A stretch of DNA of 64,000 nucleotides from Mucilaginibacter sp. SG564 (GCF_013149275.1 NZ_JABGNA010000007.1:1-64000), one strand, 5' to 3'. Counted from the stretch's first letter, positions 1-8,618 are shown. Notes: a model not told the origin generated them from the sequence alone. A program made the numbers and translations.

Positions 1-645
1 CGGGGTAATATTATACCGTAAAAACCCGGCTACTGCGCCTACCATGGCCAGGCAAATGGCTGCCAGTTCATATTGCTTTACCGACAGGAACATCAGGGCC
101 AGCGTTCCGTTAACGATCAGTCCCGTGGTGGCCGCAAGTCCATCTATTCCATCTATCAGGTTAAAGGAATTCACAATCAGCATAATCAATAGGATGGAAA
201 AGATGGCGCTGGGCACGTAGGGCAAACTAAAAATACCGAATATGCCATACATGCTGGTAACACGGATATCGCCCGGTAAAACCAGGATAGCGGCCACTAT
301 AAACTGGATGAGGAATTTAGTACTGGAGTTTACGCCCGAAAGATCGTCCTTTAAGCCCATGGCAAATAAAATGATGCAGGCTATCAGCAAGTAACTGATG
401 GGCAGAGCCTTGTCAACAATACTAAACAATAGCATGGTGATTATAAAGCTCACAAACATGGCCACTCCTCCCAGCCGTGGTATGCCGTGATCATGTTGTT
501 TACGAAAATGACCCACATCATCATATAAATGACGTGCCCGCGCCACATGTAATATGGACGGGATGGTTAACCTGGTTATAAGAGTGGATACAAGCAGTAT
601 TAACACATTGTATAGAAAGTGATAAGAGTGTAAAAGTTCCATCAT
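1..645 (-). CDS. Undecaprenyl-phosphate sugar-1-phosphate transferase (MraY/WecA/TagO family), C-terminus cut by window edge
   Basis: The frame runs off the left edge of the window, so only the first 215 or so residues are visible. It reads as a multi-spanning membrane protein that starts MMELLHSYHFLYN. It carries two hallmarks of the glycosyltransferase-4 (WecA/TagO/MraY) family: a KDDLSG acidic motif near residue 98 and NLIDGIDGLA near residue 160, the Mg/nucleotide-binding and catalytic loops. Members transfer a sugar-1-phosphate from a UDP-sugar to undecaprenyl phosphate at the inner face of the plasma membrane, starting O-antigen, capsule or teichoic-type glycans. The NLIDGIDGLA form is closer to WecA/TagO than to MraY, but the exact sugar cannot be told. 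The start could be 645 or the adjacent ATG at 642. Confidence 0.85.
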   Translation of the reverse strand, partial: MMELLHSYHFLYNVLILLVSTLITRLTIPSILHVARARHLYDDVGHFRKQHDHGIPRLGGVAMFVSFIITMLLFSIVDKALPISYLLIACIILFAMGLKDDLSGVNSSTKFLIQFIVAAILVLPGDIRVTSMYGIFGIFSLPYVPSAIFSILLIMLIVNSFNLIDGIDGLAATTGLIVNGTLALMFLSVKQYELAAICLAMVGAVAGFLRYNITP

Positions 646-883
646 ATAGGCCTGGGGTTAAAGCGTGTAATAGGCTATTTACTTCGTGGCACTTTGCGTC
701 ATTCAGTGATAAATACCGACCCGATTTTAACAACACCGCCTCCTCTGAAAGTAGCATCCTGGTTGATATCTAATACTAAAATTAGCACATCAGATGGTTT
801 GTTTTTAACTTTCGACACTCACTGATTCTTCATCGACAGAAAGGCAGATACAGCCGTTAAAAACAAACGGCTTATGGTAGTCT

Positions 884-1594
884 TTAAAACCACCGGCCCG
901 TGATCTTTCTAAAATCGGCCTTATATTGTTCGCTCACCATAATAACCATATTCCTGATCCGGACCGACGTTTTGGTTATACTATCAATTTTATCTACAGA
1001 TATTATGAAAGAGCGGTGAATGCGAACAAAGGAATCTGCCGGCAATTTCTCGGCCAGGCTTTTCATTGTTGTGAGTGATTTGATAAAGGTGTCCTGATAG
1101 TTGGTAAATATCTTTACATAATCTTTGAAGCTCTCCAGGTAAAGAATATTTTTAAGATATACTTTCTGCAACTCATATTCTACCCGTAAAAACAAGTAGT
1201 CTCTATCGTTATAAACCCGTGTTCTATTTTCCAACCGCTCTTTAGCCCGGCAGGCAGTCGCCAAAAAACTCTCATAAAAAATAGGTTTCATTAAATAATC
1301 CAGCGCATTTACTTTGTAACCGTCCATAGCGTAATTCTCATAGGCGGTTACAAACACGATAAGCGGTACCGGATCAATAAACGAGGTGATCATCCGCGAC
1401 AATTCAAGTCCATTGATCTCGGGTAAAAAAATATCTATAAAGATTAGCTGTACATCAGCCGTTTGCAACGTTTTCAGTGCATCTAAAGGATTTGAGTGAG
1501 CAGCAACTAAATGCAGGAAGGGCGTTTGTTCAACATAGAGTTTTAAGGAAAACAGGACAGCCGGATCATCATCTAATACAATACAGTTTATCAT
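884..1594 (-). CDS. LytTR-family response regulator, orphan
   Basis: This 236-residue protein has a CheY-like receiver domain (about residues 1-120). The acidic pocket is DDD at 8-10, the likely phospho-acceptor is Asp54 in IFIDIFLPEI, and the conserved Lys is Lys103 in YLMKP. A LytTR DNA-binding domain follows (about 135-233), with the usual YLESFKDYVKI and RIHRSFIIS segments. Such regulators are phosphorylated by a histidine kinase, often of the LytS/YehU type, and bind imperfect direct repeats. No kinase gene is visible on either side, so the partner must be elsewhere. The upstream neighbour on the same strand (GH32) is separated by about 330 bases and a terminator-like hairpin, so co-transcription is unlikely. 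Confidence 0.9.
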   Translation of the reverse strand: MINCIVLDDDPAVLFSLKLYVEQTPFLHLVAAHSNPLDALKTLQTADVQLIFIDIFLPEINGLELSRMITSFIDPVPLIVFVTAYENYAMDGYKVNALDYLMKPIFYESFLATACRAKERLENRTRVYNDRDYLFLRVEYELQKVYLKNILYLESFKDYVKIFTNYQDTFIKSLTTMKSLAEKLPADSFVRIHRSFIISVDKIDSITKTSVRIRNMVIMVSEQYKADFRKITGRWF

Positions 1595-1845
1595 ATCAAG
1601 GTCTATTGGTCATGAATGCTATGATGTTAGCTTGTACAAAAAATCAATTCCTCCGCCCCTTATTCCCAATGCTCATTCTTGTCGTTGGCTAAAACATCTG
1701 GGAATATATGAAAAATACTTAACTTCAGATTAAATAATATTCAATATATAAACTAATATTTTCGTAAAAAATAAGGAAATGATAAGCTGGCAGATGATGA
1801 TAAAAGCCCTATGAATAGGCTAAATTACGCTATAAACTATAACAA

Positions 1846-1875
1846 AACCCGGTAACGATGTATCATTACCGGGTT
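1846..1875 (-). terminator. Rho-independent terminator of the GH32 gene
   Basis: Ten-base perfect arms (AACCCGGTAA and TTACCGGGTT) enclose a 10-base loop. Read on the minus strand the hairpin is followed by TTTTG, about 50 bases after the GH32 stop. The rest of the 332-base gap 1595-1926 is AT-rich and shows no gene; it must hold the promoter of the response regulator. Confidence 0.75.
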
Positions 1876-1926
1876 AAGGCCCTCCATAATATTCCATTAT
1901 GATTGGCTACTAACTTAAGGGAGATA

Positions 1927-3438
1927 TTAGTTAAAAAAACTAACCTTTAAATATTTAAGTACCGTCTCTCCATCCGAAAACAGAGATAAACTTTGAGCAT
2001 CTTTATCCGGATACACCATGGTCGAAATAACCTTTTCTCCATCATTACCAAACACTTCAAGTGACGATTGATCAAGTAATACCTTAATCCTCACCACTCC
2101 GTTGACCGCCTTCATTGGAGCGGTTTGGATCAGATTTTCTGGCGATTTATTGTTTTCTTCTGATCCCGTGCAGTTTATAAAAAGCTGCTGCTTTTCGGCA
2201 TCATAGCCCACCAATATCTTTTTATCGGTACCCGCCTTTTCCGCTATATTAAATCCTATCTTTTTACTGTTTTTAATATTAAATTCAGCATTTATCCAAT
2301 ACGCGTTTCCTCCATTGTGTAGCGCCAAGCCCGGGCTATTTATACTGATGTTCTTTTTTTCGATTGCAAGACCCTTTGTATACTTTGACAAAGACCTGTT
2401 CACAAATACCGATGGAGATTGATTCAACACCAATCCTTCGCTGGTAGTTTTTAAGGAAAGATCGCGGGGGATAGACATTTGCCCTTTCCAGGGATAGGTT
2501 TCCGGTCTGCCATTCTGGAGCCAGCCTAAAAGTACTTTTTTATTCTGTGGAGCATCCCGCCAGGCTATTGCAGCGTAAAAGGCATCACCATAGTCTACAG
2601 TTAACACTTTATGGTTATCATTAACACTTTTAAAAGTTGTCCCGTCAAAATCGCCTACAAAATATTGCATCAATGGGCCATGTTCGCCCCCTGATGATAC
2701 CAAAAGCACCCATTTGATATGAGCAGGGTTATCATCAACCACCAATGGTAATAGTGAAGGGCACTCCCATCCATTTTTTGTAAAACCCGCTGGCCCAAAA
2801 TCACTTAGTTTAGTCCATTCCCTTAAATTTTTTGAACCATAAAAACGCACCATATGGTCATCAACCATCGCTACGGTCATTATCCATTGTTTAGTTGGCG
2901 CATACCAGAAAACATTAGGATCGCGAAAGTCGCGCATGTTCAAATCAATAACCGGATTTTTTGCATATTGCTTGTAACTTAGGCCGCCATCGTTACTATA
3001 AGCAATAAATTGCGATTCTTTTTTCTGTTTTGGCTGATCGGCCGTAAAAATAGCAACCAATGGTGGCTTGCCGTTTTTACCGAACCCACTCGTATTATTT
3101 TTATCCAGCACCGCCGATCCCGAATAGATCCAAGTGGTAGTATCTTTGGTCACTATCTCTGGAATGGCAACCGGAAAGTGCTTCCAGCTTATCAGATCCT
3201 TACTGGTAGCGTGGCCCCAGCTCATGTGCCCCCATTTATTTTCAAAGGGATTATGCTGATAATACAAATTAAATTCCCCGTTCAGGAATATCAATCCATT
3301 TGGATCATTTGTCCAGTTGGTTGACGGCGTAAAATGATATACGGGCCGCCATTGGGGTGTTGGCACTACCTTCTCCTGGGCAAACAAAGTTCCGGTTAAA
3401 GCAACCAGAGCCAGGCTTAAGAATTTGATTTTGTTCAT
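1927..3438 (-). CDS. Secreted glycoside hydrolase family 32 (levanase / fructan beta-fructosidase type)
   Basis: The 503-residue protein opens with a signal peptide (MNKIKFLSLALVALTGTLFA, cut near residue 20). It then carries all three GH32 catalytic motifs: WTNDPNG with nucleophile Asp45, the RDP motif at 172-174 (transition-state stabiliser Asp173) and ECP with the acid/base Glu225. A C-terminal beta-sandwich follows (about 350-503). GH32 enzymes cleave terminal beta-fructofuranosides from levan, inulin or sucrose. The exported location and five-bladed propeller plus sandwich size fit exo-acting fructanases. No SusC/SusD pair, fructokinase or sensor typical of a fructan utilisation locus lies beside it. 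Substrate choice between levan, inulin and sucrose is not decidable from sequence alone. Confidence 0.9.
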   Translation of the reverse strand: MNKIKFLSLALVALTGTLFAQEKVVPTPQWRPVYHFTPSTNWTNDPNGLIFLNGEFNLYYQHNPFENKWGHMSWGHATSKDLISWKHFPVAIPEIVTKDTTTWIYSGSAVLDKNNTSGFGKNGKPPLVAIFTADQPKQKKESQFIAYSNDGGLSYKQYAKNPVIDLNMRDFRDPNVFWYAPTKQWIMTVAMVDDHMVRFYGSKNLREWTKLSDFGPAGFTKNGWECPSLLPLVVDDNPAHIKWVLLVSSGGEHGPLMQYFVGDFDGTTFKSVNDNHKVLTVDYGDAFYAAIAWRDAPQNKKVLLGWLQNGRPETYPWKGQMSIPRDLSLKTTSEGLVLNQSPSVFVNRSLSKYTKGLAIEKKNISINSPGLALHNGGNAYWINAEFNIKNSKKIGFNIAEKAGTDKKILVGYDAEKQQLFINCTGSEENNKSPENLIQTAPMKAVNGVVRIKVLLDQSSLEVFGNDGEKVISTMVYPDKDAQSLSLFSDGETVLKYLKVSFFN

Positions 3439-3495
3439 GGTTTATAATTGTACATTCCTGTTCAACAGGTAACGTGTGAAGTGCAATTTATTCAA

Positions 3496-3783
3496 TCAAA
3501 GAAATCTTAATACTAACTGCTCCCACTCCTCCTCTAAAGACAGGTTTGGGCGAATTTGTTTTGCTTTGCCATACCAGTAATCGGCATTCCAAATATCCCC
3601 TTCTTTACGGTGCAGGTAAGCATGAACCCATGCTGAAGCCTGGTCGTTGAGTTGGTCAACCTGGGCATGTGCCTTATGCCAATCGCCTTTGCCATCATAC
3701 CAAAGGCTTTTCAACTGTATAGAGAGCCCGCCGATGGGCAGTTCTGAATTTAATGATTCTTTAAATTCGTTTAAAGTTTTCAT
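3496..3783 (-). CDS. Conserved hypothetical small protein
   Basis: This is a 95-residue soluble protein with no signal peptide or membrane segment. It is predicted mostly helical and rich in Trp and Tyr (WYDGKGDWHKAHAQ, AWVHAYLHRKEGDIWNADYW). The phrase DWHKAHA...AYLHRKEGD..NA.YWY resembles a small uncharacterised family I recall from Bacteroidota and Proteobacteria. No catalytic function is assigned. It ends 57 bases upstream of the GH32 start on the same strand, so both could share a transcript, but there is no functional reason to link them. Confidence 0.7.
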   Translation of the reverse strand: MKTLNEFKESLNSELPIGGLSIQLKSLWYDGKGDWHKAHAQVDQLNDQASAWVHAYLHRKEGDIWNADYWYGKAKQIRPNLSLEEEWEQLVLRFL

Positions 3784-3925
3784 AGGGATCTAAAATAAAG
3801 AAATCAGCTTGTGTATGAAAACAAAAAAGCCGCCTTACCAAAGTAAAACGACTTCTGTGATCCCTGGTAGATTATTCCAGGGCCAGGTTATAGGTAATGT
3901 AAAATAATAGCCGCAATTAATAACG

Positions 3926-3970
3926 CGCTTAAATAAACCCCGCAGGCTTGCCAGGCAAGGCACTGCGGGG
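3926..3970 (-). terminator. Terminator of yiaA
   Basis: On the minus strand CCCCGCAG and CTGCGGGG form eight perfect base pairs extended by an inner CTTGCC/GGCAAG pairing. They are followed by TTTATTT, 16 bases after the YiaA stop codon. Confidence 0.75.
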
Positions 3971-3985
3971 GTGGCAACCGCTACG

Positions 3986-4453
3986 TTACAGCTCTTTACC
4001 CTCAAACATCTTTGCGTCGCGGGTATTTTTTTGTACGGCAATGGCCGAAAACATGCTTAAGCAGAATGACATGGCGTAAAAACCCTTTTCACTTCGGGCG
4101 AGACCGGCATCCCACAGGCCAATCGTTAATAAAATCATTGCAGCGATAGTGGCAAACCAGCTCAGGCCATAGTAAAGGTCTGTTACGGCAAGTCCTTCAG
4201 ACCTGTCCCTTACGCTTTTTTGTACGGAGATCACTGCGAATAAACCAAATAATAAAATGGTGAAATAATAGCCTTTTTCATTCAGCTCCATAGTTGCATT
4301 CCATAAGCCAATGCAATATCCCACCACTCCTGTTAATAGGGCAAACCAGGAGGCGCCTATAAATGCGCCGGTTGGTTTAAACGGGCTTCTAACTTTTTCA
4401 CCATATTTTCCGGTGGATAAATTTTCTTCTGTTTTGTTTTGTAGCGGTTCCAT
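3986..4453 (-). CDS. yiaA: YiaA/YiaB-type inner membrane protein
   Basis: The 155-residue protein contains two successive copies of the YiaA/YiaB two-helix domain. The first is around residues 30-85 (FIGASWFALLTGVVGYCIG, then EKGYYF and VQKSVRD). The second is around 92-148 (YGLSWFATIAAM, then EKGFYA and VQKNTRD). Each copy gives two membrane spans, so four are expected, with the charged QK.xRD tails on one face. The first 29 residues are polar and probably cytoplasmic. The molecular role of the family is unknown. The gene stands alone between a helical protein on the plus strand and a small hypothetical on its own strand, with its own terminator at 3926-3970. Confidence 0.85.
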   Translation of the reverse strand: MEPLQNKTEENLSTGKYGEKVRSPFKPTGAFIGASWFALLTGVVGYCIGLWNATMELNEKGYYFTILLFGLFAVISVQKSVRDRSEGLAVTDLYYGLSWFATIAAMILLTIGLWDAGLARSEKGFYAMSFCLSMFSAIAVQKNTRDAKMFEGKEL

Positions 4454-4558
4454 ATTTATTTGTTTTATTGATTAATATGGAAGCAAATGTGGGGCATAAA
4501 GCGGATCTTAAAAAATCATAATTCGAAAATTACTGACGATATAATTTTACAATTATTA

Positions 4559-4566
4559 TACCTTTA
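4559..4566 (+). promoter_or_regulatory. Bacteroidota -7 box for the 4586 gene
   Basis: TACCTTTA matches the Bacteroidota housekeeping -7 element TAnnTTTG at seven of eight positions and lies 19 bases before the start codon. Confidence 0.5.
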
Positions 4567-4585
4567 CATGCATTAATACAAGTAT

Positions 4586-6088
4586 ATGGATTCACTTTCA
4601 GAGTTGATCAATCTGCTCAATAGTAACGATAAAAAGCTATTTAAACAGTTTTTGAAAAGAAAAAATAAAAGGACTGATGTAAAAAATTTACAGTTACTTG
4701 ATTTGATAGAAACTGACGATATCATTGGTTTAAACAAGTTATACAATTCGGAGAAAAATAATGATGCCTACCATGCGCTGCGCAAAAGACTGCAGGACAA
4801 TTTGCTGCTATTTTTATCGCAGAAAACTTTTGAAAGCAGCCATTCTGATACGCACGACGCGTTGCGCCTGGTGGTAGTGGGGCGTTTTTTATTGGAAAAT
4901 GACGTAGTGAAGGTAGCGTTCAAGTGTTTGGATAAAGCTGAACGGCTGGCTGAAGATTTGGAACAGTTCAATTTATTGAATGAGCTGTTACTTTTAAAGC
5001 TGCAGTATGCCCATCTACCGGGAACTGAAGATCTCGAAGCTTTAACCACGCGCTTTATGCAGAACCAGTTGCTTATGCAACGTGAAGCTAAGCTCAATAT
5101 GGCCTATGCCTTTTTAAGGCAGGAGCTGCAGGAAATACAGCTGAAAGGCAAGATCGTTAATTTGACAACTTTGATGTTAACAACGATCCGGAAATACAAA
5201 ATTTCTGCGCAGGACCTGATGACCTATAAGTCCATCTATCAAATCCTTTTCATCGCGAATGAATATGCAGCGATACAACAGAATTATGGATTGATAGAGC
5301 ATTATATCAACCGAACCAATCAATTTATGCAGGGTCAGGTGCATAAAAAACAATCGTATCTTTTTTATCATATATCCATCTTATACTTTTTAGCTAACTT
5401 CCATCTGCGGCGAAAGAATTTCGCCGGAAGTACATCTTATCTTCAGGAAATGATGGACTTAATGGCGACTGATAATCGCTATTATACGCTGTTTTATTTA
5501 CGTCATCAGTTACTCACCGCACTCAATCTGTTCTTTACAGGCTTTGCAACAGACGCAATCTCGCTATTGCAGGAATCACTCTCCAATACAAAGCATAGGT
5601 CTAAACCCGAAGATATAGAGGATTTACGAATATGCATAGTTATGTTTTTGGCCTTGTGTAATGACCAAAGGAGCTTGAAACAGTTGACTTTATTAACCCG
5701 TACTGATGCCTGGTACGAAAAGAAAATGGGCATGTTATGGACTATTAGAAAAAATTTGATGGAAATTTTAGTCCATGCGCAATTCTCTAACACCGAGCTT
5801 GCCATGTCCAGGCTAAACAGCTTCCGGCGGCGATACAAGAAATATCTGCTAAAAACTTCGGAAGACCGTGTCCTATTGTTTCTGAAACTAGTTGAAAAGT
5901 ACCTGCTAAAGCCCGATGTAGTTTTTGACGAGGTTTTTAGAAAGACGGTTTTTAGACTGCTTGATGAGGTGGGCAATAACGACATTTTTACATTAAGCTT
6001 TATTACTTGGTTAATAGCACGCTGGGAGAAAAAAACGGCTTATAAAGTTGCTCTGACACACCTACAGAACAACAATGACTCGCAATAA
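4586..6088 (+). CDS. Large all-helical hypothetical protein
   Basis: This 500-residue cytoplasmic protein has no signal peptide or membrane span. It is almost wholly made of amphipathic helices with Leu-rich heptads, opening MDSLSELINLLNSNDKKLF. The helix-pair texture resembles TPR/HEAT-type solenoids, for example around residues 95-175 and 255-345, but I cannot place canonical TPR consensus residues with confidence. Proteins of this kind occur in Sphingobacteriaceae without assigned function, and a scaffold or protein-interaction role is a guess. The gene has its own likely promoter at 4559-4566 and ends 13 bases before the convergent HTH gene. Confidence 0.7.
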   Translation: MDSLSELINLLNSNDKKLFKQFLKRKNKRTDVKNLQLLDLIETDDIIGLNKLYNSEKNNDAYHALRKRLQDNLLLFLSQKTFESSHSDTHDALRLVVVGRFLLENDVVKVAFKCLDKAERLAEDLEQFNLLNELLLLKLQYAHLPGTEDLEALTTRFMQNQLLMQREAKLNMAYAFLRQELQEIQLKGKIVNLTTLMLTTIRKYKISAQDLMTYKSIYQILFIANEYAAIQQNYGLIEHYINRTNQFMQGQVHKKQSYLFYHISILYFLANFHLRRKNFAGSTSYLQEMMDLMATDNRYYTLFYLRHQLLTALNLFFTGFATDAISLLQESLSNTKHRSKPEDIEDLRICIVMFLALCNDQRSLKQLTLLTRTDAWYEKKMGMLWTIRKNLMEILVHAQFSNTELAMSRLNSFRRRYKKYLLKTSEDRVLLFLKLVEKYLLKPDVVFDEVFRKTVFRLLDEVGNNDIFTLSFITWLIARWEKKTAYKVALTHLQNNNDSQ

Positions 6089-6101
6089 TATGCATTCGGG
6101 T

Positions 6102-6455
6102 TTATTTATCCTCATCTACCATTTTTTTAAGCAAATTATTATACTGCTCCAGTAGGCTTATATACTTTTCTTTCCACATATCAGCCTCTTGTAATGCCTC
6201 AGATAACGTTAAAGCACGGTATTCATTTAATGGCTCCTGTAGTAGATTACCATAGGAAGGGAGTTGTGGAAACTCTTTCCTAAAATCATTTTTTAATGCT
6301 TTAGAATATTTTAAAATGATTGAATCCTCTAAATCCTCATCCTTAAAATGCCGGTATATAGTACCTCTATCATAGTCCACTTTACGGGCCAATTCAGATA
6401 TGCTGATAGCAGTTTTCCTAACTGCTCTTTCTAATATTTCTCCCTTATGAGGCAT
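6102..6455 (-). CDS. Small HTH transcriptional regulator with coiled-coil tail
   Basis: From the ATG at 6455 this is a 117-residue protein. Residues 1-45 form a helix-turn-helix (ILERAVRKTAISISELARKV then DRGTIYRHFKDE), reminiscent of Xre/Fis-like regulators. Residues 85-117 are a coiled coil (ALQEADMWKEKYISLLEQYN), suggesting dimerisation. An upstream in-frame ATG at 6485 exists, but a perfect -7 box TACATTTG at 6460-6467 lies between the two, so the downstream start with an almost leaderless mRNA is preferred. The gene diverges from two small coupled genes, and four 11-bp-phased repeats lie in the shared promoter region, the natural operator for this protein. Confidence 0.75.
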   Translation of the reverse strand: MPHKGEILERAVRKTAISISELARKVDYDRGTIYRHFKDEDLEDSIILKYSKALKNDFRKEFPQLPSYGNLLQEPLNEYRALTLSEALQEADMWKEKYISLLEQYNNLLKKMVDEDK

Positions 6456-6459
6456 GAAA

Positions 6460-6467
6460 CAAATGTA
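6460..6467 (-). promoter_or_regulatory. -7 promoter box of the HTH regulator
   Basis: Read on the minus strand, TACATTTG matches TAnnTTTG perfectly. Only four bases separate it from the chosen start codon, implying a leaderless or nearly leaderless transcript. The best upstream TTTTTG is 26 bases away, somewhat long for a -33 element. Confidence 0.5.
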
Positions 6468-6521
6468 TTCCACAGAGTGTTGCATTTTTTCTTCAAAAAG
6501 TGTTTTATTATCAAAATAAAT

Positions 6522-6562
6522 ACCACATATTTACCACATAAAAACCACACTATAGCCACACA
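6522..6562. repeat. Four direct repeats at exact 11-bp spacing (iteron-like operator)
   Basis: ACCACATA begins at 6522 and 6533, ACCACACT at 6544 and GCCACACA at 6555, so the period is exactly 11 bases, one DNA turn. All four face the same way and fill the gap between the divergent HTH gene and the 93-residue gene. Same-face repeats of this kind usually bind a protein cooperatively. The HTH product next door is the obvious candidate. Confidence 0.8.
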
Positions 6563-6582
6563 TGCAATAACACCTTAGTATT

Positions 6583-6864
6583 ATGCCTGCAAAAAAAATC
6601 CTATGTGAATTAAAATTAAAGATACCTTTCGAGTACGTAAATGCTACTATTTCGACAAATAAGAAGCGATATGATATAAATATGAGCAACCAGACGGTAG
6701 TGCAATTATTTAAAAAATATAACTATAGCAAAAAACTACACAATACCAGAATTAGTGCGGCATTTACACAACAAAAAATTAAAACAGGCCATCTTACAGA
6801 GGGCCACGTATATAAACTAAGCATTCTACAATACTACATAGAGCGGAAAGGCCTAATGCAATGA
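6583..6864 (+). CDS. Hypothetical small basic protein, accessory
   Basis: This 93-residue protein is rich in Lys, Tyr and Asn with a basic pI, opening MPAKKILCELKLKIPFEYVN. Its middle (residues 30-75) could form a small helical DNA- or RNA-binding fold, but no known motif is recognised. It begins 21 bases after the phased repeats and its stop overlaps the start of the next gene by four bases (ATGA), a sign of translational coupling. The lower GC content and lack of a recognisable family set it apart from the neighbouring core genes. It may be part of a small mobile or regulatory cassette. Confidence 0.55.
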   Translation: MPAKKILCELKLKIPFEYVNATISTNKKRYDINMSNQTVVQLFKKYNYSKKLHNTRISAAFTQQKIKTGHLTEGHVYKLSILQYYIERKGLMQ

Positions 6865-7091
6865 CAATTCAATTAATGGCTACACTGATAGGCCTTTTAA
6901 ATGATAGGCTTACACTACAACGGTTAATATGGAAGCAGCATGGCTATGCTCCTGAAAATAAATACAGCGAATGCTGTTGGCAGCTGGAACACTTACTGGA
7001 TGAAGTACTGGAGCTGATTAATGACCAGGAATACAGATCGGTATTGAACGTACCTTTTAAGGAGTGGAGATTTTTAGAAAGTGAAAAATAG
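6861..7091 (+). CDS. Hypothetical small protein, translationally coupled
   Basis: A 76-residue acidic helical protein (WKQHGYAPENKY, CCWQLEHLLDEVLELINDQE) starts inside the stop codon of the preceding gene. The pairing of a basic and an acidic small protein in one coupled unit suggests they work together, possibly as binding partners. No homologous family is recognised and no function is assigned. The unit ends about 180 bases before the tRNA-Arg gene, which is on the opposite strand. Confidence 0.55.
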   Translation: MTIQLMATLIGLLNDRLTLQRLIWKQHGYAPENKYSECCWQLEHLLDEVLELINDQEYRSVLNVPFKEWRFLESEK

Positions 7092-7225
7092 GTCTTTATG
7101 CTTTAGTCATTTAAACAATGATTAGCCTGTGGTTGGTGTTATCACCGCCGCAATAACTAATGAACTCACATTTAAACCCGAACCAAAGTCTTTTCAAGTC
7201 CGAAATCAGGAAGATTTATCCAGCA

Positions 7226-7258
7226 AAAAGCCTTTAATCTTCTCGATCAAAGGCTTTT
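7226..7258 (-). terminator. Terminator after tRNA-Arg (bidirectional form)
   Basis: AAAAGCCTTT and AAAGGCTTTT form a ten-base stem around a 13-base loop and lie 13 bases beyond the tRNA 3' end. The A/T flanks let it work in either direction. Confidence 0.7.
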
Positions 7259-7270
7259 AATTTAAAGAAG

Positions 7271-7344
7271 TGATCCCATTTGGATTCGAACCAAAGACCT
7301 ACAGATTAGAAATCTGTTGCTCTATCCAGCTGAGCTATAGGACC
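7271..7344 (-). tRNA. tRNA-Arg (anticodon TCT)
   Basis: The minus strand folds as a 74-base cloverleaf. The acceptor strands are GGTCCTA and TGGGATC with discriminator A. The D-arm is TAGCTCAGCTGGATAGAGCA. The anticodon arm is CAGAT-TTCTAAT-CTG, placing TCT in the loop. The T-arm is TTTGG-TTCGAAT-CCAAA. CCA is not encoded. TCT reads AGA/AGG arginine codons. I searched the flank for a copy of the tRNA 3' end that would mark an integrated element and saw none. Confidence 0.95.
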
Positions 7345-7477
7345 ATCACGACTTTTTCGCGGTGCAAAGATGCAAAATTACACGGAAATATCAATCATTT
7401 TTTTGAATTCCTTTGCAATTCAGACCTGGGGCATGCTTATCGCTTTCTTTTTTAAAACACTACATCATTTTTGGTGA

Positions 7478-8350
7478 CTAAGCTTTGGTTACTTTACCAG
7501 TAAGCAAATCAATGTTATAGGTTTTATTTTTAATGGTTACAGTTGCTTTATGATCACCCAAAAAAGTAATAAGGCCTTCATAGTACCACTTGATACTGTT
7601 AATCTCGCCTACGGCCGCAAAAGTTATAGTCCCTCTGGTAATATCGTTATTTTTTGACAGATCAATACTTACATCCTTCAATGTATAATAAGCATGTACA
7701 GATGAAGGATTTAATGTTTTCTTACTTGATGCGGTATCAACAAATGATTTAACACTTCCGTTAAAAGAAATAAGTTTACTGCTGCTGCCATTAACAGCCA
7801 GAGGTGCGGTAAAATCAAAAGCATTTGCCTGATAAAAGGCTTTTATATTATGAACAAACAAGCCACTTGGTGTTTGACCATTTGTTGCTAAAGAATCATA
7901 GGCTACGTATCCGTTTAATAATCTGAAAACAGTATAGGGTTTCATATCCGGAATTCGTATAGTATCACTTATGCAACTAAAATAAAATTTGAATAATCCG
8001 CTGGTTTGTGAGGTGATGGTATCACCAATAACTGTTTTATAATTCACTACAGTATCCGGAAAAAAAGAACATAGGCTATCAAGCCCCGATACACGTGGTC
8101 TTTTTTGCCCTATAGTAGTAAGATTAGGCAGGATCAACCCCTTATTGATGTCGATACCTCCATAAGCGCCAGACAGGGTCTGTGTTACATTTCTGATGAT
8201 CTGGCTGGCAGCAAGACTCATGGTGTCGATCTTAGAGACCGGTGTTGGTGGTTCAGCCTTGGGGTTTAATTTAACTTCTTTTTTGCAGGCGGTGTACAAT
8301 AGCGCGATACCCGCTAATACAATAAGAAGGCTTTTTAACTTTAGTTTCAT
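7478..8350 (-). CDS. Hypothetical lipoprotein
   Basis: The 290-residue product has a type-II signal peptide with lipobox LLYTAC (Cys22), followed by KKE, so it should be anchored in a membrane facing the periplasm or outside. A Pro/Lys-rich spacer (residues 25-40) precedes a beta-rich body with many Thr/Ser and alternating hydrophobics (for example residues 195-285). The ending NIDLLTGKVTKA looks like a terminal beta-hairpin. No enzyme motif is seen, so a binding or surface role is possible. No co-oriented partner gene is adjacent; the tRNA-Arg gene lies downstream. Confidence 0.75.
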   Translation of the reverse strand: MKLKLKSLLIVLAGIALLYTACKKEVKLNPKAEPPTPVSKIDTMSLAASQIIRNVTQTLSGAYGGIDINKGLILPNLTTIGQKRPRVSGLDSLCSFFPDTVVNYKTVIGDTITSQTSGLFKFYFSCISDTIRIPDMKPYTVFRLLNGYVAYDSLATNGQTPSGLFVHNIKAFYQANAFDFTAPLAVNGSSSKLISFNGSVKSFVDTASSKKTLNPSSVHAYYTLKDVSIDLSKNNDITRGTITFAAVGEINSIKWYYEGLITFLGDHKATVTIKNKTYNIDLLTGKVTKA

Positions 8351-8588
8351 GATAAGGGGAAGGTGTAGTTTTTTCTTTATATGCTGTAATTAGATAATTG
8401 TGAGTTTGCTGCCAAGTAAGCAATTGAAATGCCGTTTGCCTGTTAACTAAAGAAAAAAGTTAATTTAACCGTAAGGCAATGATATAGGCGCCACAGAGAG
8501 ATAGGCCCCACCTTTAACATGAGTAAAACAATGGACTATGGGGAAAAATATCGGGCAAAATATTACGCATAAACCCTCTGGCTATTTT

Positions 8589-8596
8589 TATATTTG
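8589..8596 (+). promoter_or_regulatory. -7 promoter box of the NIF3-like gene
   Basis: TATATTTG is a perfect Bacteroidota -7 element and lies 22 bases before the start codon at 8619. Confidence 0.6.
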
Positions 8597-8618
8597 ATCA
8601 GTACCATAATCCACTAGC

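Noticed and set aside
3835..4041. Minus-strand frame of 68 codons overlapping the yiaA 3' end
   Set aside because: It lies out of frame over the YiaA end and the terminator stem and is a by-product of that sequence.
7092..7344. tRNA-Arg as an attachment site of an integrated element
   Set aside because: No second copy of the tRNA 3' end and no integrase gene was found on the downstream side.
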